A stretch of 64,000 bases of DNA from Desulfosoma sp. Its GTDB lineage: Bacteria > Desulfobacterota > Syntrophobacteria > Syntrophobacterales > DSM-9756. Shown here in pieces: positions 26,780 through 35,710 of this stretch; within the stretch, counting starts at the first letter, position 1; each line of letters opens with the position of its first letter. A model generated the notes under the pieces. The model was not told the DNA's origin and did not search any database. It worked only from the letters and a program-made list of their open reading frames with translations. A program made the position numbers and the translations under genes. Location of the stretch: the NCBI GenBank assembly GCA_037481875.1, contig JBBFKY010000005.1, forward strand, positions 163,934 to 227,933, read 5' to 3'.

Positions 26780-27915
26780 CACTGATGGGCCACAAAAACC
26801 TGCACATCAAGCGGGTCTTCAGGGCGAATGCTTGTGTACACTTTTAGCTCAGTGCGTTTCTGGAATCCCTGCGGAACTGTCTCAAGCTTCGCCGTGATTT
26901 CCAATAAATAACCGGCAACACCTTCTTCAAGCTTTGTCTCCACGTTCAAAAGCTTCGCATCGTATTCCAACCGCAAAATACGAAAGTCGGTTCCGCCGTG
27001 GTGCACCACCAGAACTCGGCCCACCCGGTTTTCGTTGGATCCTTTCACCTTTCCAACCAGAACACTTGTGGGCCGAATCCCCACAGGCCCTTCCACCATT
27101 CCTCGAACCGTGAGCAGCACTTCCGGCTTTTGAGGGTGGTCCGTCTCCAATCGAACATACCCGGCATAACTGCCCTGCTCAGCCCTATTTTCGACGATCA
27201 GCCGGTAACGCCTGCCTTCCTCCAGCGTCTCCACCTGTGTGCGAATCTCCTTTTCCAGGTTGGTTTCCACACGCAGAATGCGCATCGGCACTTTCAGACT
27301 TTCCACTTCCACGTGCTGCGCTTGTAACCCCGCCGACGGCCCTCGAAAAACCACCGTATCGCTTGGGCGAATATCAACAAAAGGAACCACCTTGAGGCTT
27401 ACGGCAAGTGAAGCCCTAGGGCTTTGGGGATCATTGCAGTGCACTGTGGCGCTCTTGGTGACCTTTCCCCGAAATCCCGAAAGATTGATGGATAACGTGA
27501 TTTTTCCCTCTCCACCTGGAGGGATAAGCCGGTCGAACCTGGCCACGCTGCAGCCTCAGCCAGGGCGAACCTGTTCGATGGAAAGAGGCGCCGTACCGGT
27601 ATTACGTACCACAAAATCGTGGGAAACAGTGCCGTTTTCCATCACTTCACCCAAGTCTACCACTGGATTTTCAATGATAATTCGGGGAGTATCTGTTTTT
27701 TCCGAAGGAGTCGAAGTCGGTGGCGTTGAATCTGCCGATGCCATGAAAGAGACAAACATCACCGAGAAAATAGCCGGAACAAACGTGAGGCCTTTCAAAA
27801 GAGAACGGAGGTCTTTCAGGCTATTCCTTGAATGAGGCCGAGCTTTTGGGCGCCTGTGCCCATTCCCGGTCAAAACAGCCGCCTTGATCCGACTTCCTTG
27901 CATTTGTGCGGGCAC
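26779..27915 (-). CDS. DUF1573-type exported protein, predicted selenoprotein (Sec120)
   Basis: Two abutting reading frames join through one in-frame TGA at 27556-27558 into a 378-codon gene. The UGA is codon 120 in the sequence V-R-P-G-U-G-C-S, exactly where DUF1573 proteins have the first Cys of CGCT, followed by the normal IPPGGEGKI continuation. I read it as selenocysteine (U-G-C redox pair) rather than a stop. A hairpin at 27528-27543 (stem GCC/GGC plus GGT/ACC, one bulged A, UCG loop) lies 12 nt after the UGA, the right place for a bacterial SECIS. Residues about 42-62 look like a signal peptide, and three Ig-like repeats follow. The start is GTG 27915 with GGGAG 8 nt upstream (ATG 27903 is an alternative). 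Function is unknown. Confidence 0.82.
27528..27543 (-). promoter_or_regulatory. Candidate bacterial SECIS hairpin
   Basis: On the minus strand the 16-nt element pairs GCC with GGC and GGT with ACC, leaving one bulged A and a UCG apical loop 19-21 nt after the UGA, within the 16-37 nt window known for SelB recognition. A second hairpin (27506-27523) begins about 32 nt after the UGA and is a fallback. Confidence 0.5.
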
Positions 27916-27928
27916 GCTTGTGTCTCCC

Positions 27929-29071
27929 TTAAGAAACGTCTGATGGAGCGCCCTTATGAGACGACGGTTCCTGCCACAGTTTCTTGAGAGGAACTATTTC
28001 GATTCCTTCCTTTTGAAAAGTCTCCGCCTCCTCCTGCAACACTTTCAAAGTGATCGGATGAGGATGACCGATAGCGACGGCTTCACCTTGCACCCTGGCT
28101 CGACGAATGAGCTCGGCGATTTGACGACGAACAAACTCTTCCGTCGGTTCATGATCCAGAAAAATATCCCTCTGGGCACAGGTCACCCCAATCTCCCGCG
28201 CCACCGAAACCGCCACGCTTCGGCCACTGGTGTAACTGTCCAAATAATAAAACCCTCTCGATTTCAGATACTGCAGCACAACCCTCATGGCCTCGGGGTC
28301 TTCCGTGAACTTGGAACCCATATGGTTGTTAAGACCTCGAGCGTAGGGGTTTTCCTTCAGAGCCTTTTCAATCTGGGCCACCATTTCCTGAGGGGTCATA
28401 GCCACCAACAGGGCACCTTTGCCGGGGTTTGTTGCAGGATAGCCGTGGGGTTCCATGGGCATATGGATCAGCACTTCATGCCCATGGGCCGCCGCCAAAG
28501 CCGCCACTTCACGCGTGTGGGGAAGGTGAGGCAGCACGGAAAAGGTCAAGGGTAAGGGAAGGTTAATGAATTTACGTGCTATTTTCAGATCGTAGCCGAA
28601 ATCGTCGATCACCAAGGCCACTCGAGCCAGGGCAGGTTTTTCCGGCACCGTGGGCGGTACCGGCGGCTCAACGGGTGGTTTCGGCACCGCAGCCACCACG
28701 CTGGGCCCCTGGGAGTCCGCCGTATGACGAGAAGTTTTGGATGTCTCCTCCAAGGACCCATTGGACGTCACTGACTTGGTTCTTCTAGGAGCTTGAGCCT
28801 GTGACGCAGGACCAGTCATCTCCCCAGTCTGTCTTCCCTTGATTTCCACTGAGGATGTTCGAAAAGGGTTCCCTTTAGCCCAAAACACAAGGCTTAGAAG
28901 AATAAACAGCACAACAATCCACACGGTGAGCATAGGGACAAAGACGCTTTCCTTGGGGGACTTTCGTCCTGCTCGACCGGATGTCGCGGCTCCCTTTCGC
29001 GTTCTCTGTCCCAAGAGGGCCCTTGGACGCTTGCCTGTTGAGACGGGCCTTTTACCTTGGGTTGTGGCCAT
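27929..29071 (-). CDS. Divergent polysaccharide deacetylase family protein
   Basis: This 380-residue protein has one transmembrane segment (about residues 46-65: FVPMLTVWIVVLFILLSLVF), a proline/serine-rich linker to residue 148, and a domain with the divergent polysaccharide deacetylase pattern: VALVIDDFGYD, LPLTFSVLPHLPHT, HEVLIHMPMEP and GLNNHMGSKF. The family is thought to act on cell-wall glycans; activity is unproven. Its place directly after the protease ctpA is common in proteobacteria, and the DUF1573 gene starts 13 nt after its stop. Confidence 0.85.
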   Translation of the reverse strand: MATTQGKRPVSTGKRPRALLGQRTRKGAATSGRAGRKSPKESVFVPMLTVWIVVLFILLSLVFWAKGNPFRTSSVEIKGRQTGEMTGPASQAQAPRRTKSVTSNGSLEETSKTSRHTADSQGPSVVAAVPKPPVEPPVPPTVPEKPALARVALVIDDFGYDLKIARKFINLPLPLTFSVLPHLPHTREVAALAAAHGHEVLIHMPMEPHGYPATNPGKGALLVAMTPQEMVAQIEKALKENPYARGLNNHMGSKFTEDPEAMRVVLQYLKSRGFYYLDSYTSGRSVAVSVAREIGVTCAQRDIFLDHEPTEEFVRRQIAELIRRARVQGEAVAIGHPHPITLKVLQEEAETFQKEGIEIVPLKKLWQEPSSHKGAPSDVS

Positions 29072-29091
29072 CTGAGCGCGGGTCCTTTGCT

Positions 29092-30414
29092 CTATTTGTA
29101 CCGTGTTTCCGCCATGATGCGATAACTCTTGAGCAGCTCCAGAGCGTGGCGCACTTGATTGTCCACCTCAAGCCATTTTTCCGTCTCCGTCGGCTGCTCC
29201 GGCACCGCCCCCTTGTCCTGTTGCTCGGGACTGTCGGACGGGGCCTCCATGTGCCGAGGTAAATCTTTTTCACGCAAACGTCGTGCCGATTCCTCACTGC
29301 CATTTTCCGGGTTGGGCACAATGCGCTTGACCACAATGTCCGGCGTAATGCCCTTGGCTTGAATGGAACGTCCGCTGGGAGTGTAATACAGCGACGTGGT
29401 CAGACGTACCGCCGATCCGTCGTTGAGCGGGATGACGGTCTGCACGGAACCCTTACCGAAAGTGGGTTCACCCACAATGACAGCCCTTCGGTGATCTTGC
29501 AAGGCCCCTGCCACAATTTCCGACGCGCTGGCACTACCCCCGTTTACCAGAACCACGATGGGATACGGATGGGGCACGGCGTTTTTGGTCGCTTCAAAGC
29601 GCATCTGCTGGTTTTCACGACGTCCGCCCGTGTAGACAATAAGGCCCGAGTCCAAAAACTCGTCGGCCACGGCCACCGCCTGATCCAGTAAGCCTCCCGG
29701 GTTATTGCGCAGATCCAGAATCAATCCCTGCAGCGGTTTTTCCTCCGCCTCCAGCTTTTCCAAGACCTTCCTCAGATCGCGTCCCGTACCGCTCTGAAAG
29801 CTGGAAATACGCACATAACCATAGCCTTTTTCCAAAAAGCGCGTTCGTACGCTTTGAATGGAAATGATGTCTCGAGTCAACTCAAATTCCAGGGGTTTGC
29901 GCTGACCTTCCCGCATGATCGTGAGCTTGACCTTGGTGCCCTTTGGGCCCCGCATCTTTTGCACCGCTTCCGTCAGACTCATTTCCTGGGTCGGAGCTCC
30001 ATCGATCTTGATGATCTGGTCATTGGCTTGAATACCGGCCTTGTCCGCCGGGGTTCCTTCCAAGGGAGCCACCACGGTCAGGACTCCGTTGCGAACGGTA
30101 ATCTCGATGCCGATCCCGCCGAACTTCCCCTTGGTTTCTATTTCGAGCTCTTTGTAGTCCTCAGGGCGCAAAAAGGACGAGTGAGGATCCAGTTCTCGAA
30201 GCATGCCGCTGATGGCCCCGTAAATGAGCTTTCGAGAATCCACCTCCTCCACGTAATGATCCTGGACCAAATTCATCACATCACTAAAGAGCTTGAGCTG
30301 CTCGTAGACGCCCTTTTCAGCCCCCGTCGCCATGGCTCTCAAAGCGATCCATCCCGCCAAGGCCACACAAGCGGTCATGACAACCAAACGAGTCTTTCTG
30401 CTCCCTTTTTTCAT
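29092..30414 (-). CDS. ctpA: Carboxy-terminal processing protease (S41 family)
   Basis: This periplasmic serine protease trims or degrades proteins from the C-terminus. The 440-residue protein has an N-terminal signal/anchor (residues 9-27), a PDZ domain around 90-180 (KFGGIGIEI...DQIIKIDG) and the catalytic domain with Ser296 (GGSASASEIVAG) and Lys321 (GEPTFGKGSVQT), exactly 25 residues apart as in known CtpA. The tail after residue 375 is charged and low in complexity. It heads a three-gene operon with the deacetylase and the DUF1573 protein. Confidence 0.93.
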   Translation of the reverse strand: MKKGSRKTRLVVMTACVALAGWIALRAMATGAEKGVYEQLKLFSDVMNLVQDHYVEEVDSRKLIYGAISGMLRELDPHSSFLRPEDYKELEIETKGKFGGIGIEITVRNGVLTVVAPLEGTPADKAGIQANDQIIKIDGAPTQEMSLTEAVQKMRGPKGTKVKLTIMREGQRKPLEFELTRDIISIQSVRTRFLEKGYGYVRISSFQSGTGRDLRKVLEKLEAEEKPLQGLILDLRNNPGGLLDQAVAVADEFLDSGLIVYTGGRRENQQMRFEATKNAVPHPYPIVVLVNGGSASASEIVAGALQDHRRAVIVGEPTFGKGSVQTVIPLNDGSAVRLTTSLYYTPSGRSIQAKGITPDIVVKRIVPNPENGSEESARRLREKDLPRHMEAPSDSPEQQDKGAVPEQPTETEKWLEVDNQVRHALELLKSYRIMAETRYK

Positions 30415-30723
30415 CGTTTCTTCCTTTTGAATCCCAAAATGTCATCGACTTCACAGCACACGAGGGCCCTCAGGGGTTTAACCTCAGCCCATGCCATTAT
30501 AAAAGAACTCGTCAAAGAAAGAACGTTTTTTTAACACAAACGATGGACTCGAACGCGCTCACAAAATCCGTTTTTCTCAGGACATTGCACTTCGCCTGTC
30601 AAGAAGCTATAAGAGATTCGGGTCGCCTCGACAAAGAAGGCCACCCGTCCGTTTTTCGACTCTTTCGACGACTTTGCCGCTCGAGGGACTCACAATTCGG
30701 TAACGAGAAAGGGGGGAGACCCC
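30415..30723. other. Divergent control region between ctpA and an unknown gene
   Basis: No gene is supported in these 309 bases. A rightward promoter is listed at 30585. For ctpA, a TATAAT is seen on the minus strand (30501-30496), but I find no -35 element at a suitable distance. Confidence 0.6.
30585..30613 (+). promoter_or_regulatory. Predicted sigma-70 promoter for the 30724 gene
   Basis: TTGCAC (30585-30590) and TATAAG (30608-30613) are separated by 17 nt, about 110 nt before the start codon. Confidence 0.5.
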
Positions 30724-31335
30724 ATGGCCGAAATCAAAAGCACGCTCGATATTGTTTTGGAAAAAACCAAGCACTTGGTCCTCACCCCGCAAGAACGACA
30801 AGCCATGGAACGAAAAGAACACCTGGAGAGGGTGCCCGGCATGGTGCAACGCTTCTTGGACGGGGCTTGGAGCCTTGAGCAGATGCTGGAAGCCTGGAAA
30901 AACATCCCTGAAACTTACCGAGAAGACGCTCGCAAAAGCATGCTTCAAAAGCTCCTGGACTTCTTGTCGGAAAAGAAGTCCCTGGGCGCCCTGGTCCCGG
31001 CTTTTCAAGCCTTGGGCTCCACGACGGATCTTCCCTATGTGGATCGGCTGAGTCAGCTGGCCATGAAAAACAAAGAAGCCGATGACTCTTGGGAAGCACG
31101 GCAAAACCGTCTCTTAGCCCGGCTTGCCGAAAAGGGGATTCGAGGAGACGCCGTCCATGTGACACCCGCCTTGGATCCGCAATGGAACGAATCCCTTGAC
31201 ACTATGGCCCATCAGATCGAGACTTTGAAGATCCAGTGGCTTGCAGCTCTTACCGAAAATGTTTCTTCTGCGCCTTCTGGACCTATTGGGGCCAGGCCTG
31301 TGGGGTCTGAGGGCCGAAAAAATACTGACGAATGA
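30724..31335 (+). CDS. Uncharacterised charged helical protein
   Basis: I do not recognise this 203-residue protein. It is rich in Lys, Glu, Arg and Leu, predicted mostly helical from its heptad-like spacing (for example LTPQERQAMERKEHLERV and MLQKLLDFLSEKKSLGAL), and has no signal peptide or membrane segment. AAAGGGGGGAG precedes the ATG and a promoter match lies upstream, which supports real expression. Its last 53 bases overlap the end of the convergent MBL-fold gene. Confidence 0.65.
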   Translation: MAEIKSTLDIVLEKTKHLVLTPQERQAMERKEHLERVPGMVQRFLDGAWSLEQMLEAWKNIPETYREDARKSMLQKLLDFLSEKKSLGALVPAFQALGSTTDLPYVDRLSQLAMKNKEADDSWEARQNRLLARLAEKGIRGDAVHVTPALDPQWNESLDTMAHQIETLKIQWLAALTENVSSAPSGPIGARPVGSEGRKNTDE

Positions 31336-31969
31336 GATAAAAATTTTCTTTGACGGCGCCTCGCCCGTCCAGTACCGGTCCGTGACCGGGACACAGCACT
31401 TGAGTGTCCAGTTGCATCAATTTATCCAAGCTGCGCACCAACAAGCCCGCATTCCCACCGGGAAGATCCACTCGGCCGACACTTTGGACAAAGACCACAT
31501 CTCCGGAAAACAGCACGCCAGGTTTTTCCCAGTAAAAACAAACAGACCCCGGCGCATGCCCCGGTGTTTCGATCACCTGAAACACCTCCGGGCCCAGTTC
31601 CAACCGACCTTCTTTGATGAAAAAATCCACGGAAAACTCGGGCATCTTTTGCCCCGTCATCTGCTCCCACTGAGCGCTGAAACGGCGAAGGAACGCTAAG
31701 GCCTCTTCATGCATGGAAATAAGCGTCCCTAGTTCCTTGAGCTTCAGTAACCCTTCACAGTGATCCGGATGAGGGTGCGTGGCCAAAGCGACATGAACAT
31801 CTTCCAAGCTGAATCCATCCTGAGCCATGCGTGCTTCCAAATGATGCAACAGATGAGCGTGTCCGGGATCGATGAGAATTCTCACCGGACCATCGATTAA
31901 GTAACTGTTGCAATTATTTTCCGTATAGCTTTCCCAAGGATAGATATACAAGTTTTTCGGTAAGGGCAT
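31283..31969 (-). CDS. MBL-fold metallo-hydrolase
   Basis: This 228-residue protein has the metallo-beta-lactamase fold metal motif HPHPDH at residues 65-70 (first His of the HxHxDH set at 65), then ETPGHAPGSVCFY, LFSGDVVF and LCPGHGPV. These fit hydrolases of the glyoxalase-II-like group; the substrate is not known. It is the last gene of a minus-strand run lgt, CoA-transferase, nuclease-like, MBL, with 57 bp before it. The 3' end overlaps the convergent unknown gene by 53 bp. Confidence 0.85.
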   Translation of the reverse strand: MPLPKNLYIYPWESYTENNCNSYLIDGPVRILIDPGHAHLLHHLEARMAQDGFSLEDVHVALATHPHPDHCEGLLKLKELGTLISMHEEALAFLRRFSAQWEQMTGQKMPEFSVDFFIKEGRLELGPEVFQVIETPGHAPGSVCFYWEKPGVLFSGDVVFVQSVGRVDLPGGNAGLLVRSLDKLMQLDTQVLCPGHGPVLDGRGAVKENFYLIRQYFFGPQTPQAWPQ

Positions 31970-32026
31970 AAGGTTGTCAACCTCCGGGTTTTCTCTTAGC
32001 TCACCAAACCAATCCCAAAAATCCGA

Positions 32027-32962
32027 TTACACGTTTTCTTTAGAGGCTCGAGGCCTGCCGGCGACTTTTATGGTGGATGAAGGGCCGGCCAAGGCATGCC
32101 ATCGAAAGGCGTCACGAAGGCACACACGCAGGTTACTGTAAATCCCTCTTCGACTGTTGATGAGATACACACTGTGACCGATATGAAACAGCTCGTGCAC
32201 CAGCCGGCACACTTCCCGATTGTCCAAAGACTCCCTCGAATCCGCTAAAGCCTCCTCGAACAAGACGGCAATCTTGTCGCGCATGCGCAGCTCGGTGTCC
32301 ACAAGGAACACGGCCACTTCAGGTTGCAAGTCTTTAAGACGGTTAAGAAAAGCCTTCACCGCCGGCATCTCGACACCTCGCGGCGGGGACGATTTCACTT
32401 CCACGTAAACCAACCGGTGGTTGACCAAGGCGATCACATCATAGTCTCCACCATGACGGGTACGATTCAACCGAACGTTAAATATGGCTGGAGCCAAAAA
32501 TTCTCTTTGAAAAATCTGCCATACGTACCATTCCAAAGTAGGCCCGAAACTGGGCACCGGGGGTCGTATCCATTGCCAACGCCACTGGGAGTCCATGCGG
32601 ACGAGCCCCATATGTTCCAATTCTTTAAGGTAACAGCGCACGGTTTTTGGGGAGCAGTATCGTGTGAGGGGCTCCAAAGATTCCCCATGGGAAGTGCGAA
32701 TGGCATCGCGCAGAAATAAGCGAAAGGAATAACGGCGAAGCAAAGCGTAAAGACGATCCACAGCCTCTTGAGGGGCTTCCGGAGGAATAATCACTTGGCT
32801 GGTGTCTCCATGACTCACCACGGGAAGTCCCCTCTGACTCAAAGCGCTTTCCACAGGGTGCACCCATGCGGCCTGAGACGCCTTAAGAGTCCAAAGTTCG
32901 TGTTGTAAACGATCCAATCGCTGAGAAAGTTCGCGAATGGCTTCCCATTCCTTCTCCCCCAT
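32027..32962 (-). CDS. PD-(D/E)XK nuclease-like protein with N-terminal coiled coil and winged helix
   Basis: This 311-residue protein is not assigned to a named family. Residues 5-27 form a short coiled coil, 65-122 look like a winged helix (SPKTVRCYLKELEHMGLV), and 140-230 carry a restriction-endonuclease-like core: Glu144, Asp175 in GGDYDVIAL and the pair Glu188/Lys190 in VYVEVKSSPP. The complete E/D/E-x-K set suggests metal-dependent nuclease chemistry. The ATG at 32962 overlaps the stop of the CoA-transferase gene as TGATG, so the two are translationally coupled, although no functional link is obvious. Confidence 0.6.
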   Translation of the reverse strand: MGEKEWEAIRELSQRLDRLQHELWTLKASQAAWVHPVESALSQRGLPVVSHGDTSQVIIPPEAPQEAVDRLYALLRRYSFRLFLRDAIRTSHGESLEPLTRYCSPKTVRCYLKELEHMGLVRMDSQWRWQWIRPPVPSFGPTLEWYVWQIFQREFLAPAIFNVRLNRTRHGGDYDVIALVNHRLVYVEVKSSPPRGVEMPAVKAFLNRLKDLQPEVAVFLVDTELRMRDKIAVLFEEALADSRESLDNREVCRLVHELFHIGHSVYLINSRRGIYSNLRVCLRDAFRWHALAGPSSTIKVAGRPRASKENV

Positions 32963-34893
32963 CACGATGCCACCTCTGTGAGACACACATCCACAGGCTT
33001 GTCGAAATGGACTCGAATTTCATAGAAACCATCCATATAAGAACTGTCCACAAAATATCCAAGCCTTTGAAAGATACCGAAGACCTTTTCATTGCCCGGC
33101 CGAATGTAAGCCCGAAATTGACGAATACCGTTCCGTATGGCGATTTCCGCAAGGTATTGAATCATAAAAGATGCGATACCTCTTCGTCCGTAATCGGGAT
33201 GAACCGCAAAGTCCACTTCCGCCCCCGGAGATTCCTCATCGGCAATGAAACGGCCCACGGCGACAATTCTTTCTTCTTCCATGTGTCCCACAAGACCTAC
33301 CAGGGTCATTTCCCGATCATAGTCGATATTGACCAGACGATGGACATCCACCTGAGGATACACCTTCATGGTGGAAAGGAACCGAATGTAGGCTTCATCC
33401 TTGGGTAAGGAGTAGAAAAACTCTCGTAACAAACGTTCATCCGTGGGTTTGGCCGGTCGGAAAAAGACTTCCGTTTCCTCGTCAAACACCTGTTTGACTT
33501 CCAGTTCTTCCGGGTAAATAGCCTTGGCAGCTCGAATGGCGAATTGCTCTTTCTTGAGCAACTGAATACGGTAGGCGTGACGTGTCAGTTCCTCGCGAAA
33601 ATCCGGATGGGCAATACCGATCAAAGCCAACGCCCGTTCTCGAAGGCTCTTGCCCTGAAGCTGAGCAATACCGTACTCGGTCACCACGTATTGAACACCA
33701 CCTCGAGTGGTCACCACACCACCTCCGGGGGTGAGTGTGGGAACGATGCGGGAACGGCCGTCTTCCGTCAAGGACGGAAGCACCGTAATGGTTCTACCTC
33801 CCTTGGAATTTCGAGCCCCCCTCAAGAAATCCACGGCGCCTCCCACGCCGCTGTAAATCTGGTATCCCATGGAATCGGAACAGACCTGCCCGGTGAGATC
33901 GATTTCCAGAGCGGAATTGACACACACCATTTTCTCGTTTTGAGAAATAATCAGGTAATTGTTGGTGTATTCCACGGGATAAAGAGCCACCATGGGATTG
34001 TTGTCAACGAAATCAAAAAGAGTTCGAGTCCCGATACAAAAACTGGCGATGATCTTTCCAGGATGAAGCGTCTTCTTGGCGTTGGTGATAACACCTTTTT
34101 CCACAAGATACAGGTAAGCATCGGTGAGCATATCCGTATGAACGCCGAGATCCTTTTTGTCTTCCAACGCATAAAGAACGGCGCTCGGAATGGACCCGAC
34201 ACCGATACGGATCGTAGAGCCGTCTTCAATGAGTTTGGCTGCTTGAGCCCCGATAGCCGAGGCCACCTCGGTCACTTCGGATGGAGGCATTTCCAGCAGC
34301 GGTTCGTCCCATGCAATCAAGGCATCGATTTCATCCACGTGAATGAAGGAGTCCCCCAAAGTGCGAGGCATATACCTGTTGACTTGAGCGATGACCGTCT
34401 TGGCCGTCTCTGCAGCCGCTTTGACGATGTCCACGGAAATGCCGAGTGAGCAAAAACCGTGGTCGTCAGGGGGAGCCACCTGAATGAGAGCCACGTCGAT
34501 GGGAAGGGTACCACTTCGAAACAACCCGGGGACATCCCCTAAATTGATGGGTGTGTAATCGGCCCGTCCTTCAGCGACGGCCTTTCGGGAAGCCGCGGCC
34601 ACAAAAAAGGATTTCAATCGGCACTTGTCATGGTAACTTTCTTCCAGGAACGTGTGTTTTCCCAAGCTCAAAATATGAAGGATTTCGATGTCGGCCAGTT
34701 TGGGCAGGGCTTCTTCCAAAGCACGTACGAGCTGCTGAGGTTCTCCGCAGGCTGAGCCGATAAAAATCCTTTGGCCTCTTTTCAGGGCTCGAAAGGCTCG
34801 GCGTATGTCGGTGAGCTTCTTGTGCCATTCACCTTGCCGAGCCTCTTCGGCATTTCGGCTTGTATTCACCAACGGATTCTGCGAGTCGCTCAT
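32962..34893 (-). CDS. Acetyl-CoA hydrolase/transferase with C-terminal GNAT domain
   Basis: This 643-residue fusion has a two-half class I CoA-transferase of the acetyl-CoA hydrolase/4-hydroxybutyrate CoA-transferase group (RIFIGSACGEPQQLVRAL, IRIGVGSIPSAVLYAL, VVTEYGIAQLQGKSL) to about residue 475, then a GNAT acetyltransferase domain with the acetyl-CoA loop YGRRGIASFMIQYLAE. Such fusions occur in deltaproteobacteria; the GNAT part may act as a sensor or acetylate partner proteins. It sits between lgt (13 nt upstream) and the nuclease-like gene. Confidence 0.88.
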   Translation of the reverse strand: MSDSQNPLVNTSRNAEEARQGEWHKKLTDIRRAFRALKRGQRIFIGSACGEPQQLVRALEEALPKLADIEILHILSLGKHTFLEESYHDKCRLKSFFVAAASRKAVAEGRADYTPINLGDVPGLFRSGTLPIDVALIQVAPPDDHGFCSLGISVDIVKAAAETAKTVIAQVNRYMPRTLGDSFIHVDEIDALIAWDEPLLEMPPSEVTEVASAIGAQAAKLIEDGSTIRIGVGSIPSAVLYALEDKKDLGVHTDMLTDAYLYLVEKGVITNAKKTLHPGKIIASFCIGTRTLFDFVDNNPMVALYPVEYTNNYLIISQNEKMVCVNSALEIDLTGQVCSDSMGYQIYSGVGGAVDFLRGARNSKGGRTITVLPSLTEDGRSRIVPTLTPGGGVVTTRGGVQYVVTEYGIAQLQGKSLRERALALIGIAHPDFREELTRHAYRIQLLKKEQFAIRAAKAIYPEELEVKQVFDEETEVFFRPAKPTDERLLREFFYSLPKDEAYIRFLSTMKVYPQVDVHRLVNIDYDREMTLVGLVGHMEEERIVAVGRFIADEESPGAEVDFAVHPDYGRRGIASFMIQYLAEIAIRNGIRQFRAYIRPGNEKVFGIFQRLGYFVDSSYMDGFYEIRVHFDKPVDVCLTEVAS

Positions 34894-34906
34894 GGGCTTC
34901 GTTTCC

Positions 34907-35710
34907 TCATTTCAAATGGAAAGGCTCTTGCTGCGATCGACGCCACACATAGAGAACCGCCGCAGTAAGCATCATGACCGAACATAAAATCTGTCCCATG
35001 GTCAAGGAACCCCAAAGAAAACCCAGATTTTCGTCGGGTTCTCGAAAGAACTCGAGAAGAAAACGAATAGCTCCGTAGAAAAAAAGAAAAGCCGTCACCA
35101 GGACTCCATCCTTGCGTTGGTGCCGTGACAGCCGCCACAGAATGATAAAAAGCAGCACACCTTCTCCCAAAGCCTCATAGATTTGGGAAGGATGTCGAGG
35201 GATGGGACCGCCGTCAGGAAAAACCATAGCCCACGGCACCCGGCTTGGCCTTCCGTATAATTCCCCATTGATGAAGTTGCCGAGACGCCCTAATCCCAAG
35301 CCGATGGGAGCCGTGACAGCCACGCAGTCCGCCACGCCCCAAAAGGGTAAGCCGATACGACGGCAAAAAATCCATCCTGCAAACACACTGCCGATAAGGC
35401 CACCGTGAAAGGACATGCCCCCATGCCATGTGGCGATGATTTCCAGAGGATTCTTTAGATAAAAGGACCAGTTATCGTACTGGTAAAAAAGAAGAAAACC
35501 AAGTCGGGCTCCCACCACCAAACCCACAGCCAGGTAAAGAATCAAATCCTGCATACGTTCCGAAGTCAGGCCGATTTCCTTGGCTTTTGGAAGTCGTGAA
35601 GCCAAATAGTAGGTGCTCAAAAAACCCAGCACATACATCAAACCGTACCAGCGAAGCTGAATGGGCCCAATGGAAAGGATTTCAGGACGAATGTTAGGAT
35701 ACGGAATCAT
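34907..35710 (-). CDS. lgt: Prolipoprotein diacylglyceryl transferase
   Basis: Lgt transfers diacylglycerol from phosphatidylglycerol to the lipobox cysteine of prelipoproteins in the inner membrane. The 267-residue protein has about seven transmembrane segments and the Lgt signatures RWYGLMYVLGF, WHGGMSFHGGLIG and GRLGNFINGELYGRPS. The ATG at 35710 follows GGGAGG by 7 nt; the frame is open to 35767 without a better start. It heads the minus-strand run to the MBL-fold gene. Confidence 0.95.
   Translation of the reverse strand: MIPYPNIRPEILSIGPIQLRWYGLMYVLGFLSTYYLASRLPKAKEIGLTSERMQDLILYLAVGLVVGARLGFLLFYQYDNWSFYLKNPLEIIATWHGGMSFHGGLIGSVFAGWIFCRRIGLPFWGVADCVAVTAPIGLGLGRLGNFINGELYGRPSRVPWAMVFPDGGPIPRHPSQIYEALGEGVLLFIILWRLSRHQRKDGVLVTAFLFFYGAIRFLLEFFREPDENLGFLWGSLTMGQILCSVMMLTAAVLYVWRRSQQEPFHLK

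Noticed and set aside
27556-27558. The TGA as a true stop codon that splits the DUF1573 gene into a pseudogene
   Set aside because: Frames on both sides are the same, no other disruption is present, and the TGA is exactly at a conserved redox Cys with a hairpin at SECIS distance. Pseudogene decay would not be so selective.
30496-30501. A minus-strand TATAAT as the ctpA promoter
   Set aside because: No -35 element is found at 15-19 nt upstream, so I do not list it as a promoter.
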